Assembly: GCA_016720565.1 (NCBI GenBank)
Contig: JADKKJ010000011.1
Span: 248,001 to 312,000, forward strand
Direction of reading: 5' to 3'
Source of the DNA: Chitinophagaceae bacterium
Lineage (GTDB): Bacteria; Bacteroidota; Bacteroidia; Chitinophagales; Chitinophagaceae
Length of the DNA: 64,000 nt
A program made the position numbers and the translations under genes. Below the pieces are notes generated by a model. That model had not been told where the DNA came from. It saw nothing but the letters and a program-made list of their open reading frames with translations, and made no database searches. Below are positions 21,901 through 31,591 of this stretch, piece after piece (the first letter of the stretch is position 1; each line of letters begins with the position of its first letter).

Positions 21901-22676
21901 AGATCATAGATATAATAAGTATCCAGCCACGTAGGGGTGGCTGTGGCCTGTTGTCTTTTTAGCACCACCCGGCCCAGCTTGTCGGTAAACACAAGCGTGA
22001 CCGCTGACCCTTCATCCGTGCCTTCCGTTACCTGCAGTTCATTGGCGGAGTAGGTGGAACCACTGCTGCCGTCTGCAGCCCATTTTTTTACATTATCACC
22101 GCTTACACTCGCCCGGTAGTTCACCGTCTTATAATGCTCATCCGTCTGGAACCCATTACCTGCGCTCCCTTGTTTTAAGAGTCGTTGCAGTGGGCTCTCC
22201 TCCACCCCCCGATTGTACCCAGGGCTTGGCATCATAAGGTATCTTGCCGGCTGTCGTTCCCGAGGTATAATAACTCGCCTGGTTACTGATAGCGGTCGCC
22301 CGGTCCTGGTAAGGTTCACCCGTGCTTACACTCGTGTATTCAAATGGTAAATAACTTTTTGTCTGCCTGCCAAACCCATCATAGCTGTACAACTGGATCA
22401 AATCCTTACCCGCCGGTGTAGCCCCTCAATAATATCTTGCAGCGGACGGCCAAAACCATCCATATACCTATACGTCTTAACCACATTATCCGAAGAAGAA
22501 TTTACAGCAGACACCGTCGTCAGTCCTTCCACATTCACCTGCCAGCTAACTACTCGCGCAGGCTTGCTCAAATAATCGGCACCCGTTAAGGGCTGAGCAA
22601 TAGCATCAGAAATCAATAAGATACCTAAACAAAAAAGTAAAAATGTCTTCATTAACCATTTTGAAAAATGAATCAT
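18941..22676 (-). pseudogene. RHS copy 4: RHS toxin with HExxxH tip, three frameshifts
   Basis: About 1245 residues reconstructed, with its own leader (MIHFSKWLMKTFLLFCLGIL). The core is as in copy 3 (NFNDPMGD). The tip contains SIYHEIYIHVKD (HEIYIH at 19244-19261) and VKEFRAYYGEYM, and aligns with the copy 3 tip to its end (GGLKYYYWR against GGLKFYNWK). Three single-base indels against the other copies, all in homopolymers, break it: T6 to T7 at 21168-21174, C5 to C6 at 22205-22210, and C5 to C4 at 22422-22425. Three independent homopolymer changes in one gene point to sequence error or long decay rather than one recent mutation. Confidence 0.85.
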
Positions 22677-22712
22677 AAAAAAACTTTACTGACTCTCAGG
22701 CTATTATTTTAA

Positions 22713-23096
22713 CTACAAAAGACTATTCTCAGCACTAACACCCCAAAACAACCAGGAGAATGTTACTATCCAAAAAATGAGTGTAACTGCTATTGAAAAA
22801 CCTCTGCTCCCAAACAATAGTGGCTTTTCAATTATGATTTCTTTTCCTCTACCAGATTTTTGAAAATAAAAATAATTTATAATTAAAATAATGATCGGGA
22901 CAGAAAAAAGAAAGGGCTTATTAGATGATATTGAAACGCCAAAATATTTTGCACCAATTATACTTGCCATCCCATTACAAAAAAAAGATTCAGATATACT
23001 CAACATAAATACAGTTGTTGCTAAAGGCTCATTGTCTTTCAAGACCTTAATAGTATACTTATAATAGAAATAATAAAGAACATCAAGTAGTTTCAT
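22713..23096 (-). CDS. Small membrane protein after RHS copy 5 (candidate immunity protein)
   Basis: A 127-residue protein from the ATG at 23096, four bases beyond the RHS copy 5 stop; an upstream ATG at 23123 would overlap the toxin gene. It has about four hydrophobic segments (including TTVFMLSISESFF, FLFSVPIIILIINYFYF and GFSIAVTLIFWIVTFSWLFW) with a short basic loop. Like the gene after copy 1, it pairs with a hydrophobic, glycine-rich tip. I infer an inner-membrane immunity protein; no family recognised. Confidence 0.6.
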   Translation of the reverse strand: MKLLDVLYYFYYKYTIKVLKDNEPLATTVFMLSISESFFCNGMASIIGAKYFGVSISSNKPFLFSVPIIILIINYFYFQKSGRGKEIIIEKPLLFGSRGFSIAVTLIFWIVTFSWLFWGVSAENSLL

Positions 23097-23100
23097 TGCT

Positions 23101-26100
23101 TTATTTATTTGGAATTGGTGCATTCAAAATCATTTTTTCCAAAATATATTGTTGCGACTCATCATCTAAACCTCCAAAAGCCTGCTGAAGCCCAACACGA
23201 ATATTTCTACGATACCACGAATAGCTGGTAAGCCACCTTCCACCTTCCCAACCGATTGCTATTGCAAAACCATACGGCCCAAATGTAGAATATCCAGTCA
23301 CACCCCATTCTACACTTGCCCTTCCAAAACTAATTTCCCCATTATTATAATCACTATAGGTATCATACACTCCTTTTACTGCCAAAGCCCTTCCCGTCCA
23401 TTTAAAAACATTATTAATCCTGCCACTACTTTTTAATTTGCCACCGGTATACCCATTCCCTTGAAAATTCCAATCATAAAATTTCCATTTCTTCCAACTA
23501 AACCACCATTCCCCCTTCCTAAAACCAAACCATTCTGCAGTCCCAATTCCAAGTTCCCCAAGGGTTCCAATAGCACCAACAATATCAGAACCTTCATTCC
23601 AAAATCCAAGATTCATATGCATATTTCCAACGATTACTGAACCTAAATCTTTTGATTCCCAGCCAGTCCCTGGCACATATCCATGAGTTTCATCGTAAAA
23701 ATCGCCATGCCACTCAGATTGCACTACTTCACTCATAACATTTCTACTAAATCTAATGTCAGCAGACCAAAATCCATTAGATGAACTATTAAAAGTCACT
23801 CCTATAATATTTGCGTTGCTATTAATTAAATCTCGCATTGCCCCAATAACTTTAACCAACGGATTAATACCTCCACCCGATCCTCCCCATCCTTCAAATC
23901 CATTGCTCCATCCATTGTAAAAATCCCAAACCATATTTTCAAATCCTGTTCCAGTTGTCGTTGTCGGAAAATGCCACCAGTTATTATTTACATCTCTATA
24001 TTTTTCGTACCTGCTCCCTTCACCAAAATCACCATTAGGATCATTAAAGTTGACTGGATCATTAAAGGAGTAATGATAAATAGATAACTCCATCGTGGCC
24101 ATAGCCTGTGGATCCACCCCATTGAACCGGCCGAGTACCGGATCATATTCTCTAAAGAAGGTGCTGTAGTAATCAATGATGCCTGAGAACTCATCCTGCA
24201 GTTCGCTTCCCGCATTGTAGAGGTGTTTGTTGGGGCTGGAGGGTATGGTGTTTCCAGGCATCGCCATCCCGAAGGGATAATAACTGTTCTCCTGTCTTAC
24301 TACGGCTGTGCCGCTGCCATTGTCTTCAAAGCTCACCCGTACGTTTCCCTGGTGGTCGGTGATAAAGTACTCATAGGTAAACGTGCCACTGGCGTTTCTC
24401 ACTCTGCCTTCCGCCATTGAAAAATAACTCAGCGTGTTACTTTCATCGTAGAACAGGCCCGCGATGTAGTTATAGGTCTTTGTGGTAAAGCCATCATATA
24501 CGGCTTTACTCAGCCTTATTCCCGCGGCATCATAGGTATAGAAAATGTATTTAAAGGGCGCAGCCGACTGAGAGATCAGTTCCGGCTTATTGAGTTCATT
24601 ATAGGTGATCGTGGTCCCTTTCTTGGCATCCGCCGTCAGGTTGCCATTATTATCATAACTGTAGCCACTGCCGCTCGATGTAAAATTTCGGTAGCCATAG
24701 CTGTTGCTGCCCGTTTCCGTTATGTTCAGCAGTTTGTTGTTATCGGCCGCTGTACCATAATCATAACTCATATCATCAATCGTTGTCACCGAGCCTGCGA
24801 TCACCGCCTTGCGCAGCATGGTCGCAATATTGCCATTCTCATCATAGCTTACCTCCTCATTATAGCCATTGGGGTGTTTGGTCCATCCAGTAGTGCTGTT
24901 ATTATATGCCTTGTAAGTGGCCGTCGTCATTCTGCCCGCCAGGTCGTAGCTGAACACATAGGCCCGCTGATCCGTATTACCTCCGGATACGCTGGCCTTC
25001 CATTTTACCGCCGAGATCCGCCCCGTCCAGTTGGACGTATTATTGATCACTTCCACATCGCAGCTGCCGGGATTGCAATACTCCTGTTGTTCGTATAGCA
25101 GGTCCATTCCCCACAGATCATTGCTATCATCATTGGTAGTGCCTCCATCACTGGTCAGCGTACTGTTATTGATGCTGGTTAACTGGCCCCGGATATTATA
25201 GCGGTAATCCACCGATTGCAGGTAAGTAATACCGTTGGTAGAATGCAGTTTTTTATCTACCAGGCTGCCCAGCGCATTATATTCATACCTGGCCACGATC
25301 ACCCGGCTCGATCCATTGATCACCTGCCCTACTTCCGTCAGTCGCTTCATGCCATCATAGCTATAATCGGCCCTTACTGTAATATTAGCGGTGCTGCTGG
25401 TGCTGTTATATTCGTTTTTTATGTTCAGCCTTCCTGCAAAGTCGATCACCGTCGTCGTATGATCCTGCAGCAGGGCCCTGAGTTGATTATCCGACTGAAC
25501 CTGCAGCGGGTTCAGTCTTTTATCGTAAAAGCTCACTGTTCTCAGCCAGTTACTCGTGCCAATGATCCTTTTATTAATGGCAGTAGGTAAGCCTCGGGTT
25601 TTATCCGTCACTGGCCCCTCGCCGCTCAGTCCCTGGCTGCTATAGGCAAAATCTGCCGAGCCATCATTATTCGTGTCATAATCATCGTAGTAATAATAAA
25701 GTCGTTCCTCTGTGCCACTGGCAGGGAAGCAACTATTTGTATAGTACGAAGAGGTGCCCGTGGTCCTGGCTTCATAATAGGTCGTGCTGCTGGATCCATA
25801 ACAACTCAGCCCGTCCACATAGCTTTGCATGCCTGAGCGCGTCGTATGCGTGGCATCGGTATATACCCCTTCGGTGATCACCCGGCCCGAGGCATCATAT
25901 TTACTGTACAGCCATTTATTGGAAGAACGCAGATTGCCGCTTTGCACCAGTACCACCCGGTCCAGCGGATCATAGATGATATAGATAACATCGGCCCCGG
26001 GTACTTTTTTTTCAATCACCCGATTCTTATAATCGTATACATAATAAAACACCAGGTTCGGTACCGAGCTTATGTTCCAGGTTCCGCCAATGCTGCTGAG

Positions 26101-26910
26101 TTTTGCCACTGCTTTGGGTGGAACCACCCAGGCTATATTACCCAACAGGTCATAGATATAATATGTATCCAGCCACGTAGGGGTAGAAGTGGCCTGTTGT
26201 CTTTTTAGTACCACCCGGCCCAGCTTATCGGTAAACACAAGCGTTACCGCTGACCCTTCATCCGTGCCTTCCGATACTTGCAGTTCATTGGCGGAGTAAT
26301 TACTACCACTGCTGCCATCAGTGGCCCATTTTTTTATACTATCACCGCTTACACTCGCCCGGTAGTTCACCGTCTTATAATGCTCATCCGTCTGGTAACC
26401 ATTACCTGCGCTCCCTTGTTTTAAAAGCCGTTGCAGTGGGCTCTCCTCCACCCCCGATTGTACCCAGGGCTTGGCATCATAAGGTATCTTGCCGGCTGTC
26501 GTTCCCGTGGTATAATAACTCGCCTGGTTACTGATCGCGGTGGGTCTATCCTGATAAGGTTCACCGCTGCTTACACTCGTATATTCAAATGGCAGGTAGC
26601 TTTTTGTTTGCCTGCCAAATCCATCATAGCTATACAACTGGATTAAATCCTTACCCGCAGGTGTAGCCCCCTCTATAATATCCTGCAGCGGGCGGCCAAA
26701 ACCATCCATATACCTATACGTCTTAACCACATTATCCGAAGAAGAATTTACAGCAGACACCGTCGTCAGTCCTTCCACATTCACCTGCCAGCTGATCACT
26801 CGTGCCGGCTTGCTCAAATAATCGGTGCCCGTTAACTGAGAATAAGATTTATAGCTGAATAAAAGCATTATCCCCTCCAAAACAATCCAACATATTCTTC
26901 TGTATTGCAT
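23101..26910 (-). CDS. RHS copy 5: intact RHS/YD-repeat polymorphic toxin
   Basis: This is the only uninterrupted RHS copy, 1269 residues: signal peptide (to about residue 25), DUF6443-like N-domain (TGTDYLSKPARVISW, DGFGRPLQDIIEG), YD repeats forming the predicted beta-shell, the RHS core end (EYDPVLGRFNGVDP...YHYSFNDPVNFNDPNGD, with Asp residues typical of the autoproteolytic region), then a tip of about 290 residues. The tip begins with a linker shared with copy 1 (YEKYRDVNNNWWHF) and is rich in Gly, Trp and Phe. It has no recognised catalytic motif. It follows the 1335-residue gene by 15 bases and precedes a small membrane-protein gene. Its first RHS third differs most from the other copies. 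Confidence 0.9.
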   Translation of the reverse strand: MQYRRICWIVLEGIMLLFSYKSYSQLTGTDYLSKPARVISWQVNVEGLTTVSAVNSSSDNVVKTYRYMDGFGRPLQDIIEGATPAGKDLIQLYSYDGFGRQTKSYLPFEYTSVSSGEPYQDRPTAISNQASYYTTGTTAGKIPYDAKPWVQSGVEESPLQRLLKQGSAGNGYQTDEHYKTVNYRASVSGDSIKKWATDGSSGSNYSANELQVSEGTDEGSAVTLVFTDKLGRVVLKRQQATSTPTWLDTYYIYDLLGNIAWVVPPKAVAKLSSIGGTWNISSVPNLVFYYVYDYKNRVIEKKVPGADVIYIIYDPLDRVVLVQSGNLRSSNKWLYSKYDASGRVITEGVYTDATHTTRSGMQSYVDGLSCYGSSSTTYYEARTTGTSSYYTNSCFPASGTEERLYYYYDDYDTNNDGSADFAYSSQGLSGEGPVTDKTRGLPTAINKRIIGTSNWLRTVSFYDKRLNPLQVQSDNQLRALLQDHTTTVIDFAGRLNIKNEYNSTSSTANITVRADYSYDGMKRLTEVGQVINGSSRVIVARYEYNALGSLVDKKLHSTNGITYLQSVDYRYNIRGQLTSINNSTLTSDGGTTNDDSNDLWGMDLLYEQQEYCNPGSCDVEVINNTSNWTGRISAVKWKASVSGGNTDQRAYVFSYDLAGRMTTATYKAYNNSTTGWTKHPNGYNEEVSYDENGNIATMLRKAVIAGSVTTIDDMSYDYGTAADNNKLLNITETGSNSYGYRNFTSSGSGYSYDNNGNLTADAKKGTTITYNELNKPELISQSAAPFKYIFYTYDAAGIRLSKAVYDGFTTKTYNYIAGLFYDESNTLSYFSMAEGRVRNASGTFTYEYFITDHQGNVRVSFEDNGSGTAVVRQENSYYPFGMAMPGNTIPSSPNKHLYNAGSELQDEFSGIIDYYSTFFREYDPVLGRFNGVDPQAMATMELSIYHYSFNDPVNFNDPNGDFGEGSRYEKYRDVNNNWWHFPTTTTGTGFENMVWDFYNGWSNGFEGWGGSGGGINPLVKVIGAMRDLINSNANIIGVTFNSSSNGFWSADIRFSRNVMSEVVQSEWHGDFYDETHGYVPGTGWESKDLGSVIVGNMHMNLGFWNEGSDIVGAIGTLGELGIGTAEWFGFRKGEWWFSWKKWKFYDWNFQGNGYTGGKLKSSGRINNVFKWTGRALAVKGVYDTYSDYNNGEISFGRASVEWGVTGYSTFGPYGFAIAIGWEGGRWLTSYSWYRRNIRVGLQQAFGGLDDESQQYILEKMILNAPIPNK

Positions 26911-26925
26911 ACGTGGAGTTTTGAA

Positions 26926-29900
26926 TTAATGAACAATGACCGTGTAGTCACCAGAAGTGGCAGTCTGGCCACTTACTGTAGCAATACACCGCACCTTATA
27001 GGATGTGGTAGTACCTGCAGAAAAGGAAACTGTTACATAATTATTAGTTCCATTATAAATAGTTGACCATGAACCCGACCCTACAGCTGCCTTTTCAAAT
27101 CGAAAATTCGTTGCCTCCGATAATAATGCGCCATCAAGACCAATAACTTTAAATGTAGTGGCATTTGATGGAAGTGGATCAGGTGGGCAATAGGCATAAG
27201 TATAGGCGGATGTTGAAGAAACATAATCAATTATTCCATTTTGACAAAGGGTTGGAGTTGGTCCTGGTTTCACAATCAAATTACCTGGACTGCTATAACT
27301 ATCTGAAGTAAATCCGGGAGCACTAATAGTACAACTAACTGTATAATTGCCGCTAACCGTGTATGCATGAGAAGTAAATGGAGTTGAAGTAGCAGATGAT
27401 CCACTACCATCGCCAAAATCCCATGTGTAGGTAATTGTTGCATAACATGGGGTCGTTATCATTACATCAATATTCACCGGAACATTAATTTGTGCTGGGG
27501 TAGCCCAGCTAATTTTGTTGATCTTAAACAAGGCAGGGCCAAAATCCTGATTATAGGCCCTTTGTTCGTTAATCTGCAGAATATTTTCTTCTACATCTCT
27601 GATCGTATATGGAACTGTATTGCTGGCATATTCGTAATATTTACTGATACCGTTCATCCCAGTTTCAGCCGTCATCCTTATTCCAAGTAGGACATTTGCA
27701 GATCCACGTAATGCAGTAAAACTTGTGTATGAATAGGTCTTTATTATAGCATTATCCGGATAAACAAGAACGTCGTCAATTTTTACATCCGCGTTAGTAG
27801 TTACAGTAACTGTTACGGTCGATCCAGCTGGTTTAGGTATTTTCAATTCATAATACTTCCAACTACTTTGGCCAAATGATATGGTATAATTTGAGCTGAA
27901 AATTCCATCATTCAAATTAATAGTTAGCGTACCTGTGCCTTTATTGGACTTTAGGAGCCAGCAAGAAAAAATAAGATTATTGTTTGTAGAGGCTTTGATT
28001 ATACTACCCGAAATGTTAGTTGTTGTTTTTAGCGTCAGGCAATTGGTACTATGCCGCCCCCCATTAAAAATATCCGCAACAGTATAACTCATAAAACGCA
28101 GCCCATCAAATTCAAAATTTGTGTATAATACTTCCTCAAATTTTGCATTTGAAACATCCGCAATTTTATACTGAATAGGCGGCGAGGAATATAGCGTAGT
28201 ATTAGTAATTCTGGCATTCCCAATTACACTAGTTGGATTGCCGACATCTGTATGCTTCAAAATAGTGCCCGTTTTGTAATAGGCCCCATCATAGGTAAAG
28301 TTTCCTGAGGAGATAGAAGAAGGTGTAAAGGTTGAATTTCCTCCTGAACTGCTAAACATATAACTTTCTAACGGCAACGGAATATTAACAATTGCTCCAT
28401 CGTTAATTATTTTGTATTTGGTAATTGATCCAGAGATATATTTTTCTGAACCACCCACTGGTGTTACAGAAGTGTACGTTTCAATCAGAGCATTTCTTAA
28501 CTTTGCCTTCATCGAATGAATGGCCTTCTCCATATCATCACCACTCCCACTTGTAGTATAATCCTTAACATACTTCATCCTGATCTTGGTAATAGCACCA
28601 TCGCTGTTGGTCTTCGAAATTTCAATCGGAAGCCGGTAGGTCGTAGAACCACTAGGATATGTCAGGGTTTCTGTTTCGCTAGTAAAATAAGAAGAACCCG
28701 GACTCGTGGAATTATAAGCCTTTGATGTTTTGGTTGCTAAAAGATTATTCTGATAAACCAATAAAGGGTACAATGAATAGGCTCTAACTCCTGCCATATC
28801 ATCATATTTCAAGGACCATATTTTTGTGGTGGAACTATGACTAGAGCTATATGTCAAAGTTTCCTCCGATACAAGCCCTCCTGATTCATTATAATTTGAA
28901 ACTTTGGTCAATAATCCTCTCTCATAACTAAAATTTGAATTGATGGCAAAAGGCAATGTGTGTTTGCTTACCGTAAGTATATCAGGGCTGATGGCGCCAC
29001 AGGGCGTAGGTGCAGAGGTTATTTTCCGGCAAATGTAATTAATGGTTTCTGTCCAATCTCCACTAGCAGCGGACCATCTTGTGCCTGAAGTATTAAACTC
29101 GTAAATCGATTTTCCGCCATTTGTCCTTTGCACCGTTACCTTTCCATATATTATTTGCTCTAAGTCTTCGGAATTGTCGGAAATAGTTCGATAGGTAGTT
29201 TTGTTTACTTTATCGGAAACCGAGCTAAAACTTGCTGAACTTGGGATTGTAAAGGCAAATTCAGGAATGGTGACCGCTTTTCCTGTGCTGACGTTTGTGG
29301 AAGGGTCTGTGTAAATGTAATTATAGGTCTCAGTGTTGTTTAATCCGTCGTTATCAGTAATTTTTTTGATCCTTAACCCACCTCCCAATACAATTCCATT
29401 GTAGGTACCATCATAATAGTCGTTATTCTCGTATTCAATATCAGTAACCCCACCATTGGGGTAAAAAATTCGGGTAAGTGATCCTTTTATTGCAGAACTG
29501 TTTATGGTTCGATTAGCCCCCGAGAGTGAATAAACACTGCCAGAATAGCCTGACATACTATGCATCTTAAATTTGTCATTCACCTCCCCAGGAACTACCC
29601 ATATCGCGGGATCCAAACTGGTGTTACCAGTTTGATTATTGAAATATCCCCAATAGTCCTGTGCATTAGTAATACTATCAAGGCCAGAAAGATAGGTGCT
29701 CCCCGTTGTAAAATCTACATCCTCATATTTAAATTTCCATTCCTCCGTCAGGGAAGAGCAGTTTGTAGTATTCAAATAAAAAGATTTCAAAAAATACCTC
29801 CCATTCTGATTAACATCATTGGTCTTGTTATAGGGACCTTTCACTTCAAGACCCGAGGTAAGCCCCGTTTTTAGAAATTTGATTTCTTTCAGTGAAGAGG

Positions 29901-30933
29901 TGACTGTTCCATTTGTATAACTAATTTTTGCGACTTCCGTTCCAATTCCGCCTTCTTCGCTTAATATTTGCACCAGGCGCGGTTGTACCTCCGTACGAAC
30001 ATACCTGGTATATAAATGTGTTTTATCAAAGACGCTGGAAGATGGATTATAAACAAGTACATCCAAACTTTCAGCATTCAAAAAATATTGATTGTTTATA
30101 GAATAATTCTCGTAATTAAAAACCAGTCGGTTCCCTTTTATATCTGTAATCGATGTAAGGTTCCATTGCGAATAAAAACCCATTCCGCTATTAAAGATAT
30201 CATGGCGATAAAAGTAATAATCACGATTAAAGGCAGGCAAAGTACCTGGAGTTATAACTTCGGGAATGTTTACGTAGGAAAGAACTGGTTTTTCAAATTT
30301 ATAGATCGCACCATTATCAGTTGTAACAGTAAAGGAAGTAATTTGGCCTGAGGTGCCATCTAAGGTTTTTTCAATAAGTATGTCTACATAAGGAGTGATC
30401 TTGATATTTTGATTCTTATCAAAGATGAATTGAAATGATAATCCAGGAACATTTACTGTAAAAATATCAGGTTCACTATCAAAATTGTCAGGCACATACG
30501 TAGACATATATGTATAGTCACTCACCTCGTCAGAGCAGGTCGAAGCATTATTGTCATTTGCTATATTGAACCCCTCCACATTCGCAGAAATTGTCCCAGA
30601 CCTGATCCATCCCTTTATAGTAGAATAACCGGTTCCCCCATTATATTCTACATCGTCGGGGAAACCCTTTACCTGCCTTACAATGGCAGCATCAATCGTA
30701 CTTGACCAACCAAGGCCATATTTTTCACCGTAATCGTTTACTTTCAAACCGCCTGCATAGTAGGTCAACCCTAAAGGATATGAAATTTCTCCAGCTGATA
30801 CCTGCCCCAATGGTAATGAAATACTTCCTGTGCCAGTTAGAAGGTTAACGTTTACTAATTTTTGGGCAAATAGCGATTGTACACTGATTAGGAAAAGAAA
30901 CAAAATATTGCAGCGTAAGGATATAAAAAACAT
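26926..30933 (-). CDS. Large YD/RHS-type secreted protein with PKD domain (shell-like partner)
   Basis: 1335 residues with a signal peptide (to about 23). The N-terminus (VNLLTGTGSISLPLGQVSAG...YPLGLTYYAGGLKVNDYGEKYGLGWS) is the characteristic start of Bacteroidota YD-repeat proteins. A long beta-rich body follows, then a PKD domain near residues 1165-1240 (TITYTWDFGDGSG...FTSHAYTVSGNYTVSC) and a final Ig-like region. It has no RHS core end and no toxin tip. It is the first gene of the island, 15 bases before RHS copy 5. I infer that it may be a shell or adhesin partner, like TcB against TcC in Tc toxins, serving the five tip-bearing RHS proteins; that analogy is untested. Confidence 0.8.
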   Translation of the reverse strand: MFFISLRCNILFLFLISVQSLFAQKLVNVNLLTGTGSISLPLGQVSAGEISYPLGLTYYAGGLKVNDYGEKYGLGWSSTIDAAIVRQVKGFPDDVEYNGGTGYSTIKGWIRSGTISANVEGFNIANDNNASTCSDEVSDYTYMSTYVPDNFDSEPDIFTVNVPGLSFQFIFDKNQNIKITPYVDILIEKTLDGTSGQITSFTVTTDNGAIYKFEKPVLSYVNIPEVITPGTLPAFNRDYYFYRHDIFNSGMGFYSQWNLTSITDIKGNRLVFNYENYSINNQYFLNAESLDVLVYNPSSSVFDKTHLYTRYVRTEVQPRLVQILSEEGGIGTEVAKISYTNGTVTSSLKEIKFLKTGLTSGLEVKGPYNKTNDVNQNGRYFLKSFYLNTTNCSSLTEEWKFKYEDVDFTTGSTYLSGLDSITNAQDYWGYFNNQTGNTSLDPAIWVVPGEVNDKFKMHSMSGYSGSVYSLSGANRTINSSAIKGSLTRIFYPNGGVTDIEYENNDYYDGTYNGIVLGGGLRIKKITDNDGLNNTETYNYIYTDPSTNVSTGKAVTIPEFAFTIPSSASFSSVSDKVNKTTYRTISDNSEDLEQIIYGKVTVQRTNGGKSIYEFNTSGTRWSAASGDWTETINYICRKITSAPTPCGAISPDILTVSKHTLPFAINSNFSYERGLLTKVSNYNESGGLVSEETLTYSSSHSSTTKIWSLKYDDMAGVRAYSLYPLLVYQNNLLATKTSKAYNSTSPGSSYFTSETETLTYPSGSTTYRLPIEISKTNSDGAITKIRMKYVKDYTTSGSGDDMEKAIHSMKAKLRNALIETYTSVTPVGGSEKYISGSITKYKIINDGAIVNIPLPLESYMFSSSGGNSTFTPSSISSGNFTYDGAYYKTGTILKHTDVGNPTSVIGNARITNTTLYSSPPIQYKIADVSNAKFEEVLYTNFEFDGLRFMSYTVADIFNGGRHSTNCLTLKTTTNISGSIIKASTNNNLIFSCWLLKSNKGTGTLTINLNDGIFSSNYTISFGQSSWKYYELKIPKPAGSTVTVTVTTNADVKIDDVLVYPDNAIIKTYSYTSFTALRGSANVLLGIRMTAETGMNGISKYYEYASNTVPYTIRDVEENILQINEQRAYNQDFGPALFKINKISWATPAQINVPVNIDVMITTPCYATITYTWDFGDGSGSSATSTPFTSHAYTVSGNYTVSCTISAPGFTSDSYSSPGNLIVKPGPTPTLCQNGIIDYVSSTSAYTYAYCPPDPLPSNATTFKVIGLDGALLSEATNFRFEKAAVGSGSWSTIYNGTNNYVTVSFSAGTTTSYKVRCIATVSGQTATSGDYTVIVH

Positions 30934-30953
30934 ATGGCAGACTTTTCATTTTA

Positions 30954-30962
30954 CAAAAAGTA
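30954..30962 (-). promoter_or_regulatory. Possible promoter of the RHS island
   Basis: On the minus strand the sequence TACTTTTTG, one base longer than the TAnnTTTG consensus, lies about 20 bases before the ATG at 30933. It is the best candidate for the start of the transcript covering the toxin array. The downstream genes are spaced so closely that I see no other obvious promoter between the shell-like gene and RHS copy 5. Confidence 0.3.
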
Positions 30963-31239
30963 ATCTTCATTATAGTTTATATAATGAACTAAGTCTTAAC
31001 CAAAATTTAGAAAACTGCTACTGAACAAATGCCTTAGAGGAAGCGGAAAAAGAATAAAAGAGAAAGATGAAACTAAAAATAAAAAACAGAAATTCCAATT
31101 TAAATTACAAAACTATTTTCGCACATCGATATTAAATGATATAACATGCATACATAAAGAGAGTTATCCAATTTCCTTGCTTCCGATTAAATAATACATT
31201 TATGACTCATAATATTCCTGTACCTCTTCCCCATCCCAC

Positions 31240-31332
31240 CTTCATCCTTGCTTCACCCATGCTTCATCCTTGCTTCAAAATGCCGATTTCAGAAGGGAGG
31301 AAGCATCTATGAAGCATGGTTGAAGCAAGGAT
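31240..31332. repeat. Palindrome of 11-nt units (CTTC plus seven)
   Basis: The left arm (31240-31275) is built of CTTC-N7 units: CTTCATCCTTG, CTTCACCCATG, CTTCATCCTTG. The right arm (31298-31332) is the near-perfect complement, with GAAG every 11 bases, so the whole can fold into a hairpin of about 33 bp. It sits in the 650-bp gap between the toxin island and the next plus-strand gene. A separate perfect 8-bp hairpin (CCAAAATC/GATTTTGG, 31357-31375) follows without a T-run. Nothing else clearly recognisable is seen in the gap 30963-31585. Confidence 0.75.
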
Positions 31333-31591
31333 CGCACTTAAAAAAATAAACGAGTTCCAAAATCGCGGATTTTGGGCATGAATATATCTGCCATAATATC
31401 GAGTTCCGTCACACATAAACATAGAGTGCATCGTCAAAGAGTCCGCTCAATTTGGCAGCATAATAATTTTTTTCGTGCTTTGTTTTGTAATTGATCCGGT
31501 CCTGGTTGTGTAAAAAGGAAACCAGCCTTTTTACTCCTGGGTCAATTTGGTTCACTAAACAATATTTTTTTAACCTTAAAAACAAATGCAA

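Noticed and set aside
7241..26208. Recurrent plus-strand ORFs of 69, 102, 120 and 124 codons, each present in several places across the RHS region
   Set aside because: They are antisense shadows of the conserved RHS cores, and recur only because the cores recur. They have no start context or domain of their own.
6164..26910. Diversity-generating retroelement or CRISPR as an explanation for the repeated RHS sequences
   Set aside because: There is no reverse transcriptase, no template/variable repeat pair with adenine-directed changes, and no short regularly spaced repeats. The pattern fits gene duplication and conversion.
31409..31591. A 60-codon minus-strand ORF in the gap after the toxin island
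   Set aside because: Its start overlaps the start of the divergent 189-residue gene and its sequence shows no family or composition typical of a gene.
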